64,000 bases of DNA, taken from Coleophoma eucalyptorum (Eukaryota; Ascomycota; Leotiomycetes; Helotiales; Dermateaceae). Positions 1-10,976 of this stretch are shown piece by piece (positions within the stretch are counted from its first letter, which is position 1; every line of letters starts with the position of its first letter). The position numbers and the translations under genes are program-made. The notes under the pieces were generated by a model. That model searched no databases and was not told the DNA's origin. It saw nothing but the letters and a program-made list of their open reading frames with translations. The stretch is from positions 37,568-101,567 of the forward strand of contig JALRME010000064.1 of assembly GCA_026120035.1 (NCBI GenBank), read 5' to 3'.

Positions 1-5
1 TATAG

Positions 6-625
6 GCTGCCAGTACTCCCGGTGCAACCCCAGTCACTGCTCCTAGCAAAGTCTCAGCGAAAGCAGTTGTTGCACCCAGCATATCCAGCACTGCAAGTAC
101 AAAAGCTGTCGCTACTAGTGCCCCAGCTACAACTTCGAGTGTTCCAACCGCTTCTCATTCTATAACCATAACAAGCAACTCTGTTGATACTACTGCTGCT
201 TCAAACCACTCTAGTAATGTCAGCGCAGCCGTGATAGGCACTATGGATACTGCGACTGAAGCTGCGGGCGGTGGAGCGACAGATGAAATGGCAAACTATG
301 AAGAGGGAGACGAAGTTGTGGAAGATGATAGTTCCGATATCGAGGAGTATCAGGAGGGCGATGCCATTACGGAATCAGGATCTGCTGTTGATTACGGTAA
401 GATTTATGGAGATTATGAGGACTTTGACCCCAATGATGAGTTTGTGGAGGACGAGCAGGACAATGAGGATGATGAAGTTCTGGAGTATAATAGTGGGATG
501 AAACTGTAGAAGATGAGGATGATCAGGATGATGATGGACTTGAGGTGGAGTTAGATGACGATGATAATGAAGTGGAAAGCGAACCAGATGATGACAATGA
601 TGCATATGAAGTTGATGAGCTTTAG
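6..625 (+). CDS. 3' end of a Ser/Thr/Ala-rich protein with acidic tail (5' truncated, apparent 1-nt frameshift)
   Basis: The reading frame opens right after a splice-acceptor-like TATAG at the window edge, so this is probably the last exon of a gene that starts outside. About 75 residues rich in Ala, Ser, Thr and Pro lead into a strongly acidic Asp/Glu tail. The frame closes at 507-509. The acidic reading (D/E-rich, ending VDEL) resumes at once in another frame and ends at the TAG at 623-625. One extra G in the GGG run at 495-497 would join the two, so I see a single-base deletion or a base-calling error. Acidic tails of this kind occur in many chromatin and nucleolar proteins, but no domain is visible and no function is assigned. 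A short intron is less likely because the sequence on both sides of the break has strong acidic coding character. Confidence 0.5.
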
Positions 626-940
626 ATAAACTATTTTTGGTTATATACTAAGGCTAAGAGACAAAAACACAAAACAAAGACATGTAACAGCAAGTATCCG
701 TCGATAGTGACATTTTATTTCCTGTGCGTCACCATTGGCACAACTGCAGTGAAAGTTCTAAGAATCAAATTGTAGTTTTAACCAAGCTCAATTGCACAAA
801 GCAATTTTGAAATAGAGAATTATACAACGGAGATCTGTAAGTCACGCACCCAGCAATCTACCCATCCATCCCACCTACTTAATGTGAGAATAGAAAATAG
901 GTTTTTGGTTTTCTTTATTTTAACAAAAAAAGCTACATAA
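626..940. other. intergenic, 3' ends of two convergent genes
   Basis: This short spacer separates the acidic-tail gene from the convergent cyanamide hydratase-like gene. It is AT-rich with several A and T runs that fit poly(A) signals. I see no other feature in it. Confidence 0.5.
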
Positions 941-1801
941 TTAAAACTTGGCATCATAAGGCTCCATCAAGGAGTTGTTCTTCACCGAGTCTGGGAACTC
1001 GTCAAATCCCAAAGCTGTGCTGTGAGCCCATGGCTTAACGGCATTCTCTTCTCGGATCTTTGTAGAGAAGCACTTGGACCAGTTTCGACGAGGAAAGTGC
1101 TTAGTTACATCTTCAATGGTGCCAGGGTGAACGAGCTCTGATCGGAAGCCCATGTTATCTATAAGTTATATTAGTTGCGATTCATTACATTTCAGCCATG
1201 TCAATCATGGAAATATCTTACCATACTGTGTTGCTAACTGGATCAGTAAGCCAATGGTGTGGATAGTTCCAACTTCTGCGCTGTCCTGATGTCTGATGAT
1301 TGCCTCGGCTACACTCTCAGCCTGCTCAATGGGCGCATGGTTCTGAACGAGCACATCACGCGCGAGATAGGCGCCGAAGAACTCAAAGGACATCAGAGTT
1401 CCGTGGGTATGTTTATCCACGGTTCCAATATCGTGAAAGAAACAGGTGAGCAGCCATGTTTCAGGCGTAAATTCCCAGCTGGGAAATTGCTGTTGCGCAA
1501 TGGCCATTCCTGGATTGTTGTTAGTATTCGTGGAATCTGAACAGGATATTGAAGCGAGGAAATAATCACCATAGTAGAAAACTCGCATGCTGTGGTTGAA
1601 TGTGTGTTCGGGCAGCTCTGTCTTTGCATACTTGAGACAGACCTTAACGAGGTCGGTATCTGGCAGTACTACATCGGAAACCAGCTGTGGGACTGGCTCA
1701 TTGACGTATTTCTTCTCTCCGAGCCATAGCTTCAACTTAGGCTCAACTGGTACAGCTGTCCAGCCGTACAGCTTGATAGCATCGTCTCTGGTAATTGGCA
1801 T
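941..1801 (-). CDS. cyanamide hydratase-like HD-domain protein
   Basis: Three exons (1801-1570, 1509-1222, 1158-941) give 245 residues. Fungal cyanamide hydratases convert cyanamide to urea and are about 244 residues long, so the length agrees. The metal-binding HD signature is visible: His in the NHSMR segment (about residue 70), then His-Asp in FFHDIG (about 103-104 after splicing). The family block ATQYDNMG appears only when the second intron (1159-1221, GTAAG...TATAG) is removed. The first intron (1510-1569) is exactly 60 bases, has no stop and carries a CTAAC branch site, so it could be missed; removing it restores YYGMAIAQQQFP. The gene is divergent from the acetate transporter. Physiological substrates of fungal homologues are often unknown, so hydratase activity is inferred from family membership. 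Confidence 0.88.
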
Positions 1802-3253
1802 GTTGACGTTGGTGGTTTGGGAATAAAGTAATTGTTCAAGCTTCTAAAGTTTAGAGTCGAGGATATTGGACTTTATAGATATTGATATCTTTGCAAAGAG
1901 GAGTTGTGTTAATGATGAGACAATGCTGTTTTCTCGGGGTATTCCAGCATAGCTTTATATATAATTTCATGATAGCTTTGTTGCGAACTCTAGGTTACAC
2001 TGATTATGCGTCAATCCGCAAATACCAAATTTGTCGGTGATTAATTCAAGGAAAGTCGTTCGTTGCGTTCCAGAATTGTGAGACTCCGTTATCAGAGACT
2101 CCGCGGAGTAAGAACCATTAGAATGACGTACCTCTTTGTGATGTGATAGTGCTATCATAATTAAATATTTATTATTCTCCCAGACCTTAACACACTAAAA
2201 ACTAGAGATTGAAAAGAAGTGTATGTGATGGTACGATGGCTGGGTAACCGTGATTGGTCAGATGTGTTGGGTTGAATTGCGGGCAGAAAAATCTCGCAAT
2301 TCATTGCTGAATAATCCCCGAAACCCCTTGAGAGTGACGACAAGGCGGTTGCGGGGAAAGAATCCGTTTACGGGGGTGTAAACATAAATCAACCCAACTG
2401 ATTTAGTATTTCACTATCATGATTCATATCCCGACTACGAACCCATGAAAGACGAAAATGGGGAGATAGGCTCGGGATTCTAATCCTTACTTATGTTTAA
2501 CTCTTCTCCGCAGTCCCGGGGAAACCCAGTAAAATATTGCCGCTTGTACATGCAGTATTTTGCCTCATAAGGCTCTTGGCAAATAGATATCATGTCACAG
2601 ATACCTCATTACAGTCTTTACCATCCAAGAGCATGACTGGCGAACAGACCGGCTACTTATCTTATCCATGAATCAAAAACTGGAGTGTCGCAGTTACATC
2701 CAGAGAAGGAAGACAACCGCGGCAAGCCAACAGTTGCTCGCTCAAACCTGGCTGATGAGATCCATGTATTCTCATTCCCTACCTAGCTTCGTCAAATTTT
2801 TCGTATAGTACTTACTATGCTGATAAGAAAATTCTTCGAGCAATATCAGGCCAGACAGGAGACTTTTGTAGAGGACGATGCCAACCGAGAGGTAGATCTC
2901 ATTCAATCGTCTCAGCTGATCTCCCCAAAAATGCATGCAGATTATTAGGCCACAGCTCCCCATGCAAATCTATAATGTTATGCTGTGCCTTAGCCAATTC
3001 CAATTCCCTACCGTCGGTAATTGTGATTGAGATATCAAATCCTTATCTTTGCAACATTGTTGTATCTGATTAAAAAACAGACTTTTCAAAATCTCAGACA
3101 TGTGCACTTGACTTAAAAGGAACTTAAGAATCCGGTCTACCCCCTCCGTCTGCATGCTGTTACATAAAATTTACAAAATTTGAAGCTTCCTTCTTCAAGA
3201 GACACAGCAAGCTAAAACTATTACTATTCTGCTCAACCCATAACCTAATCACA
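1802..3253. promoter_or_regulatory. divergent intergenic promoter region
   Basis: This 1.45 kb spacer lies between the start of the cyanamide hydratase-like gene (minus strand) and the start of the acetate transporter (plus strand), so it must hold both promoters. I see AT-rich stretches but no element I can name with confidence, and no convincing coding sequence. Confidence 0.4.
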
Positions 3254-4436
3254 ATGACGAAAGAAGACTACGACATAGAATGTTTGAAGGGAGCAGAAAG
3301 GCCTGTGATCACGAGAGGGCTTCCTGTTCTCAACCGAACCACTACGAATGGGACCTTTACGGTTACTCCCGAGATGTTTTCAAAGCAATATCTGACTCCT
3401 CAGAACCGAGTAAAGGGTGATCTTCGCAACACCTTTGGGAACCCGTCTCCTCTGTGAGTATCGATTCTTGGCGCGTTACTTTAAATTGATATGATTACTA
3501 AGATAAGACAGAACTCTTCTCGGACTTTGTATGAGCTTGACACCTATCTCGTGTGATCTAATGGGCTGGGGAGGAGCTGGTGGCGGAGGAGCTGCAACAA
3601 TGTAAGCGTATTCCCAGCATTACTCTTTCAAAAAGACTAGCTTTAACACGGGCCCCACGATAGTGGGACATACTTCTTCGTTGGAGGATTGTTGATGGTC
3701 ATTGCTGGAATAATGGAATTCATTCTAGGGAACACTTTCCCATTTGTCGTATCCTGCGGCTTTGGTAGGCCTTTGCCTTAAGTCTTGATAGCTTGTAAAA
3801 GCACTATATTTGGAATACAACTAATTAGCTATATTACCCGGAATAGGCGGCTTCTGGTTCACGATGGGCTCAACACTCACACCTGGTTTCGGAGCATACT
3901 CCGCTTATACACCAGAACAGAGCAACCCAACTCTGGGACTCAGTGACTCTGGCTTCCTAGCCAGCTTTGGTGCGCCGCTTTATGGAATTTTATAGGATGA
4001 AAGTTGGCTAATATTGAATTGATCTAGCATTCTTCTTCATGTGCATGGGTGTATTCTCCTTCGTCTGTCTGATCTGCAGCCTCCGTACCAACATTGTCAA
4101 CCTCACTATTTTCCTCTTCCTCACAATCCAGTATTTTATCCTTGCCTCATCATACTGGACTCAAGCCGATGGAATGATTGAGCAAGCGCATAGAATTGCA
4201 GTTGTTAGTCTGAATTTTTTTCCCTCGTAGAAATAGCAGTGCTGACATATTCTCATTAGGCCGGTGGAGCTACCGGGTTTGTTGTCATCACGGCTGGGTG
4301 GTACCTCTTCGCCGCCCAAATGCTCACGGCTGTCGACTTCCCTATAGCTCTTCCGGTTGGTGATTTAAGCCATGTCATTCGAGGGTCAAGACAGAAGCAG
4401 ATTATTGATGGGAAAGAGTCGCAACACATGGATTAA
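3254..4436 (+). CDS. GPR1/FUN34/YaaH (AceTr) acetate transporter family
   Basis: Six exons (3254-3453, 3512-3601, 3664-3764, 3847-3969, 4028-4203, 4260-4436) keep frame throughout and give 288 residues. The family acts as plasma-membrane acetate/succinate permeases; yeast Ady2 and Aspergillus AcpA are members. After a soluble N-terminus, the NPSPL segment (about residues 63-67) corresponds to the NPAPL motif that opens the first membrane helix. A Gly-rich loop (GWGGAGGGGAA), the helix containing GGLLMVIAGIMEFILGNTFPF and four further hydrophobic segments follow. The C-terminus is short and hydrophilic. The predicted topology is six helices with both ends in the cytosol, as in the family. The initiator is the first ATG in the frame. 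Transport of acetate in particular is inferred from homology. Confidence 0.9.
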
Positions 4437-4787
4437 AAAGTGAAACTTTCATTGGGAAAGTTTTTCAATAAGCTAGCTCAATACACCTTCGCAATAGCTT
4501 TCGGTTTGATGAGCGGACATAGGGGAAGTTTTGTATGATTATGCGTATTTCCTCGATCCCAATGTTAGAAGAATGAAAAGTGTTAAGTATTTCAAGGCTT
4601 TGCCTCGGAGTAGTTCTATTGCTTATTAAAACACCATCAAAGCTGTAGCCGTTATCCTCTGCCAAACATCGTTAGCCTATAAATCAGCTCTATCAAATAA
4701 ACATACACATTCGCCGACACTACAGTGCAGCAAATACCATCGTATGCTATATCTAAAAATAATATAAAATCAAACATCAACTTCGTA
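4437..4787. other. intergenic, two convergent 3' ends
   Basis: An AT-rich spacer between the acetate transporter and the Ulp1-like gene, which run toward each other. I see no gene or repeat here. Confidence 0.4.
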
Positions 4788-7230
4788 TCACGTATCTTCT
4801 GACAACTGAATAGAGCTATCAAACCTCCCTTCCACCAACTGTTTCGCAAATTCAGATCTCATTTTTGCCATACGTCTCGGTGTAAGAGAGCCATGACGAG
4901 GAAATTGCTGCCCTGTCTGTAGTAGCCGACAGAACATAACCGTGCAAATACCGCAATCATTACCGCCAGGGGGCTGCTTGGCGACGGCGAACGAAGAATC
5001 TTGCCATCCTTCAACGTGCCAATTTGGTCCGATGAGATCCTTGACCCACTTTACCACTTCCCGACGAGCCCAAGTCAAGATAGGTGGTATCTCCGAGCCA
5101 GCATATGCTAGACTGTCATAATGTACGATAGATCTCTCGGCCGGTGTTATCACAACTAGTGACCAATGGGTGATCTCCTTTGTAAATATCGGGATGAATA
5201 TTCGTCTATAACCGTAGAATTTGATGATATCTAGCTTTGAATTCCGCCTTTAGAAAGTAAGATTTAAAGGTTAGTTCTGCAATGTTCCAGTGAATTAGGA
5301 AAGATATATGTCACTTTTCTCACCTAGGTCGTTCACAAATCACACCGTCACACCGACATCTGGTACAGTGCGCCCCTTGCTGTTCTGTTACGTCACAGAA
5401 ATGCTCCTGAGATCTACAGTTCAGACATCTATTCGCACCCGGGAAAAAGTCCGAATCCATAAAGAGGGATTCGTTATCTTGCAGCTCGGCTTCTCCTTTG
5501 AGGATTTTCATGAATGAGTTTATGACAGTGCCGCTCATCTTATTGTTACCTTTAAATTCGTCTAGATTCTCCTCCCTCAGTCCCAAGCTACGTAGACGCT
5601 TGAATCAGTAAAAGAAGCCCATTGCCATACGTTAGAACAACTGCTTACCGTTCCAGTGCAGAAGCTACCAGGCTAGAGGTCCCGCAAGATATGTTATCGT
5701 CTGGTACGGTCAGGTCAACGGAAGGGAGGCCGAGGGCTTTTGTTGCGATATCAAGGTATGTAACAAGATCAGGTGAGCAGTTCGGCTGAACCTGGATTTG
5801 CGAGGCGTCCATATATTCCAGAACTAACCTTGGGAGGTCCGAATTTCCCTTGAATAAGCTAAGCATGAACTGCTCCAGCTTCATGGTTAGTTGCCTAACA
5901 TGATGACCCTTGATAAGCTCCAGGGTTTCCGTCATCAATTTAAAGCAAGGGTCTGAGAATGTCTTAACACTATTATTCTAGAAGTCAGCGTTAATCCAAC
6001 AAACCCGTACTTGACGCACCTCTTATTAAAATCGGTTTGTGAATCTCCTATGCCAAAAGAAGGAATCAATCCAATGATACCGACTCCAAAAAGTTTTATC
6101 AACTGCTGCCACCGCCTACCGGCCTTCACCTTTCTCTTAATATCGTCCAGTTTTGTATTCCACGATTTGCTTCCCTCCTTTAGATCAGGGTATTCTGCCT
6201 TTAAGAATAACCTATATTGACCGCTCAACCATATGACGATTGGGTTCCCACGACCCTTGTGGGCTGGGAGTGTAAGGTTGGCAATGTCAACCGCTTCTGC
6301 CAGCTGCACCAGCTTTATCCGGGTCGCGATTGCATTAAACGCATTCTGCGCCTCAAAATGATTAAGCGCTTTAAGTACTGGGAAAAAACCATTAGCCTGC
6401 ATTAGCTCGGTTGTCAGAGATCGCGTCCGCCATCCAGTTAAGGCCTGTTTGAATTGTATCAACGATTCAGGTCCAGCAGCGGCGGTAATAAAGCATAATA
6501 TTGAGTGTGCCTCTTCTGCAGACATTCCTCGATCCTTGCCTGCTGCTCCTATACGCTGATTGCTGACGAGATGTTCAAAATAGCTCGAAGGATGCTCCAG
6601 AACAAGATCTCTCCTGCTCTCCATTTCCAGCTCTGAAATTTTAACAATCTCTCTCATCTCAAATTGCTTCCAATGCTCCAAGATATTACTATCAGAAAAT
6701 CCAATCTTGGTATTAGATTTTGAATTTGCATTGGACGCATTAGATGTTAGTTCCTGAGAGACTGGCCAAATAGTATCATCACTCGCATTGTTTGGGTTCT
6801 GGCTCACTCGGCGTCTTTTAACCGCCACCCGGAACTCATTGGAAGTGCTGTTACTGGCGCTAGATTCGGCACTGATAGTAGCAGTGCTCCTACTGAAAAA
6901 GGATTCTGGTGAGCTACTCATAGATGTATCTTCCCGATCATGCCACTCTGAACCGACATATCCTAAACCCCCTTGGCTCTCGGTCCCATAACCCAGCAGC
7001 TGGGATTGTGATTGATCTGAGAATTCAAATTTAATAAAAGGCGCAGAGTCATCCGAATCTCTTGTAGCCGAGTGCAGGCCAACCTGGTGAAAGGAGCCTA
7101 CAACCGCTACATCCGGAGGGACATCTGTTTGTGGGTGTGAAATCAAGATGGTAACCTGCTCTTCTACACCACCTGGCGAATGGCTGATGGCAAAGAGCTG
7201 CTCATTAACAAATTCCAGTCTAGCTGGCAA
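4788..7230 (-). CDS. Ulp1-type (peptidase C48) cysteine protease with large unknown N-terminus
   Basis: Four exons (7230-6020, 5969-5649, 5587-5324, 5247-4788) give 751 residues with all phases consistent. Only the last exon is recognisable. It holds a C48 catalytic core: His in HWSLVVI, Asp in HYDS, and Gln...Cys in QPPGGNDCGICTVMF, so the catalytic set looks intact. Ulp1-family enzymes cleave isopeptide or peptide bonds, classically on SUMO. The N-terminal 400 residues are Ser/Asn-rich then helical, with no domain I know. The third exon has a Cys/His cluster (CLNC...HCTRCRC) that may bind zinc. Free-standing C48 proteases with lineage-specific N-termini are often carried by fungal and other transposons, so a mobile origin is possible. 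I saw no flanking terminal repeats. First-exon coordinates are the least certain part. Confidence 0.72.
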
Positions 7231-7896
7231 TAAGTCATGAGACTTTTGGGGTCCTTCATTGGCACAGTCTCTACGGAAGAGAGAGACGAAATAATTCCAG
7301 GCCTAGAGTGAGCCGATAAGCATGAAAACAAACGAAATCGCCTCTTGCATGTTTTGGGGATACTCTACATTATTTGTTTCTTGGCTTACGCCCCGCAGGC
7401 CTTGTGATGAGACGAATGCCTGCATCACTGCAGCATCCCTTACTTAATATCGTTTTCGTGTCGTTGTCGCTAGAGCATGCGTTTGAATTGTTACGGAGTG
7501 CTAGATAAACTTAGACTATCTCCCATCACGTGAAGAGTCATCCCCTGACGCCTAGCCATATCTGGCCTAGGGTTGCTAAGCGTTACGTATTACAGCCTGT
7601 AATACAAATAATTCGTAATATAATAGTCTTTCTGTAGTATATAAGTTAACGCATCACTGATTATATAATATATTACTAATTTAAAGCCAATAATGGCACG
7701 TTATTTGATCCACAAAATTTAGACGCATCTCCCAGTAGACCAATGTAGCAAGGTAGCAGGGTAATAAGGTGTGTTATGAATGATATAATCATATGCTTAA
7801 GAAGCCAGCAATAGCAAACCTCTAGCTAATATGCATTGCACAGATCTCTGACTATCTTGAATATGTAGGAAGATACAGGCTTCACTAATCAAGGCT
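7231..7896. other. intergenic; holds a short palindrome
   Basis: An AT-rich spacer upstream of the protease gene and downstream of the oligopeptide transporter. Apart from a 19-base palindrome I see nothing with clear structure. An unrecognised upstream exon of the protease gene near 7250-7430 cannot be excluded. Confidence 0.35.
7587..7605. repeat. 19-base perfect palindrome
   Basis: GTATTACAG and its exact reverse complement CTGTAATAC are separated by one base. Such a dyad could be a protein-binding site or a transposon end. No partner copy was seen at the other side of the protease gene. Confidence 0.5.
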
Positions 7897-10800
7897 TCAC
7901 CAATCAAGGAAATACTTGTCAGGTGCAAGACCAAAGTAACCTACCTCCGGTAGCGCTTTAAGAGAAGCATTATTGTTGTATAGCTGATAATCCATACCAC
8001 TTGTAGCAACGTTGTTCCCCCACCAGCTTAAGGACACGTTCTTACCGGCCCCAAAACTAAAGACGAGTGTAACAATTAGGCCAGAGATAGCAACACCAAC
8101 GTTAAGACCAGCGAAAATAAGGTATGCGTATTTGCCCCACCATGCCGTGTAACGCCGCTTAGTGTAAAACTGGAAGAACCAAGCAAGATAGATTCCTAAT
8201 GTCGCGTAGGTGAGGTTATTGTTTCCGGCCCAGTTCATCGCACCAGACAATGCAATGGCCGGGTTCAGACAGGAGAAAGTAGTAGCGGCTGGCTTCCACA
8301 CATATTTGTCGAAAGTGGAGAATTGCTCATCGTTCATATGCTGCTGGATGAGGCGGCGAGTATAGGGAGCTGCCCTCTCAGAGAGTATCCAAACGAGTCC
8401 CAACAAGGCCCCGAGCAGGAAGCAATAGGGTAAAGCTGGATATAGTTTGAACATGTTATTAGTCCCGAAGGCTCCAAAGGAGATGGTTGAGGAGAAGACA
8501 GAGTTTGCGTAGGCGCAGACCATGTGCTCTTTATTATCCCATTGACATAGCGTACTGTCTGCGTCAAAGTAAATAACCATGACCTCGAGGATAGCGACAT
8601 ATATAAAACAGTTAACCACACATGAAGCGATATGGCCTGAAGAATGAGAGTTAGCTTACAATCAGTTGGTAGGATGATTTTAGAGGGGACTTGCCTCGGA
8701 AGATCGCTCGGGGGGGCATCTTTGCGTAATGTGCATACTTGAGGTCCTGTGTGAAGCCGCCAGCGAGCTGCTCGAAGGCACCACCAAGCATAAGGATCAC
8801 CAGTTGCGCAAGTGGATTACCTGGCCAGATGGCACCCGGAAGGACTTGCCAAATCGCACCTAAGGAGATACCTGTTGAGGCAATAGACTCGATGATAACC
8901 CAAGGGATTGTGAGCACAGCGCCAACTCCAACAACAACAAGGATAGACCACCAAGGTGTTTCCGTTGGCCACGCAGTTACAGCGACGATAGAGATAATAA
9001 ATCCGAACACAAAGACAATAGAGTACTATCCACAAAAGAGACGAGTTAGCAGGAGGACAGAGCAAGATGGTAACGCGATATGTTCCGACCATAGGCAATA
9101 AGGGATAAATAGGAGAGACAAAGCCGACGAAGGCGCTAAAGAGAGGAAGTTCTTACCCACCATTCCGGGGCCTCCTTATATCGTCGCATCATTCGGACCT
9201 GGCCATCCGAGAAGCCCGTGTACATCGACTGGCGGTTCCACGTATTGACGACGATTCCAACAAAAGCCTTCTTGAGGGGCCCCCAGTACTTGATAAATAC
9301 ATAAACGATCGAAAATGTATAGTACACATAGGTAGCACCTGTCACGAAAAGATTTGCTACGGCGTAATAGGGAGGCCCATAAACTTTATACTTATCGATA
9401 TCAACTTTGTTATCTGCTGTAAGTACGGCGCTTATATTGTAGGACTCCATCTTGTTATTAAATGCCGTATTGGAATTTATTGGCATGTACGCGGCCCAAG
9501 ACACGTTAGTGTAGTACATGATAAGGATAATAATGCCGGAGATAACGCGCATCGCATATTGCTGGAGCTGAGCAAAGAAAGGTGCGTTCATGGTAGTAGA
9601 ACCTGAATCCTTGGATTAGATCGGATTCTCAGCTCGATTAGAATTGAAATTGGGATTACCTGATGCGTTGGGGTCGAAGCTAGACCATGGATTGAAGCCC
9701 ATGCCACCGTAACTGCCAGTCACTATTGCAAGGTTCTACAAAGAATGGTTAGTCACAAAATTTCTATAAAACTTGGACCATATTTACACAACAGTACCTT
9801 ATTATTCGGGGCAATCCAGGTCATCCAGTTAAACAGACGGAGAGCTCCAAAGAACTCGTTTGGGACCCAGTAATAGATGAGAAAAAAGACACTGAAAATC
9901 GCGAAACACATGAGACGGCTCATTTTCCAACCGTTAATAATCTCGTGCTTATTATCGGCAGTGATAAGGGCTCGGTTTAGTGCCAGAGTAGGAAGGGTTG
10001 CAGGCCAGACAGCCTGCTGGGGATAGACTGTGAGACGACGCAGGATGCCAGCCATCCCAAGGCCAAAGATTTGATTGGCAAGGGCAAGCATAATCGAGAA
10101 ACCAAAACGGACCCATCGCTGGTTAAAGAAGATTGGAAGACGCATGTCTAACAAGCCGGTAAAGTTACCAATTGTGTCGGCTTGTGAGATGATCGTGGCA
10201 AAAAGCTGTTCTTTCGCCGACCATGGACCTGGGTTAAGCGTGTAACGCGTGCCCCAAAGAGTGAAGCCCCAATCAGGAAGAATATAAGCCAAGCCACGGC
10301 CCATCGGTACACACAACAACTGAATAACTTGACCGGGAATCGAGATTCCAGGCTGACGGGGATTGAAGACTGCTCAAGGTCAAACACCGTACAAATATGA
10401 GATAATAACCAAGAGTATGTAAAACTTACATGTGTTGATAGCCGTTGCGCAACAAACCCAAAAGAATCCCACTAGATAAGCGCGGACACTCTCACATGGT
10501 TCATCAGGATCATCGTACGGTAGCGTCACAGCCCGAACTTCAGTATAGGGAGACCAGTTAATCAACAGACCAGCTGTCTTACATGTCACATACGCCCATT
10601 CACCCTCTTCCATCCCACAGGCAGTGTGGCCCTGGATCAGCTCCTGACAACGATTTAATAGATTGTGGTCGATACTATAGTCGTCGTGGTGGTCGGGAAT
10701 GAAAGATTCCAGAATTTTGACTGACTCCTCCTTGTTTAAGGTGAAAATGGCAGTTGCAACACGGTTGGGGTCAGCTCCCGATGGGAGTGTCTCACTATCG

Positions 10801-10976
10801 CCACCATGCTGTCCAGTATACTCTGCAATGAGGCGCTCTAGCCACTCTTCTGGAGGTAACCAACATTCGTTCAGGGACGGAGAGTAATCGACTGTGCCAA
10901 TTCGTTTCTCGTCGGCAACGATGACTTGAACATCGTTGGATAAGTACTTTTCACTCATTATGGTGAAAAGGGACAC
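7897..10976 (-). CDS. OPT-family oligopeptide transporter
   Basis: Six exons (10976-10430, 10369-9798, 9735-9660, 9602-9157, 9025-8695, 8636-7897) give 903 residues, or 897 if translation starts at the Met codon at 10958. OPT proteins are proton-coupled plasma-membrane importers of tetra- to hexapeptides or glutathione. The diagnostic N-terminal block FFNPRQPGISIPGQVIQ is present, as are NLAIVTGSYGGMGFNPW, the loop YAHYAKMPPRAIFRG and the C-terminal block CLNPAIALSGAMNWAGNNNL. A hydrophilic N-terminus of about 175 residues precedes many hydrophobic segments. The fifth intron (8637-8694) uses a GC donor (GCAAGT) with a CAG acceptor, the common non-canonical class. The 3' end faces the protease gene. 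Substrate cannot be read from sequence. Confidence 0.92.

Noticed and set aside
5935..6020. Reading of the protease exon 1 through to a stop at 5935
   Set aside because: A 50-base intron with GTGCGT donor and TAG acceptor restores the frame into the following exon, so the stop lies outside the coding sequence.
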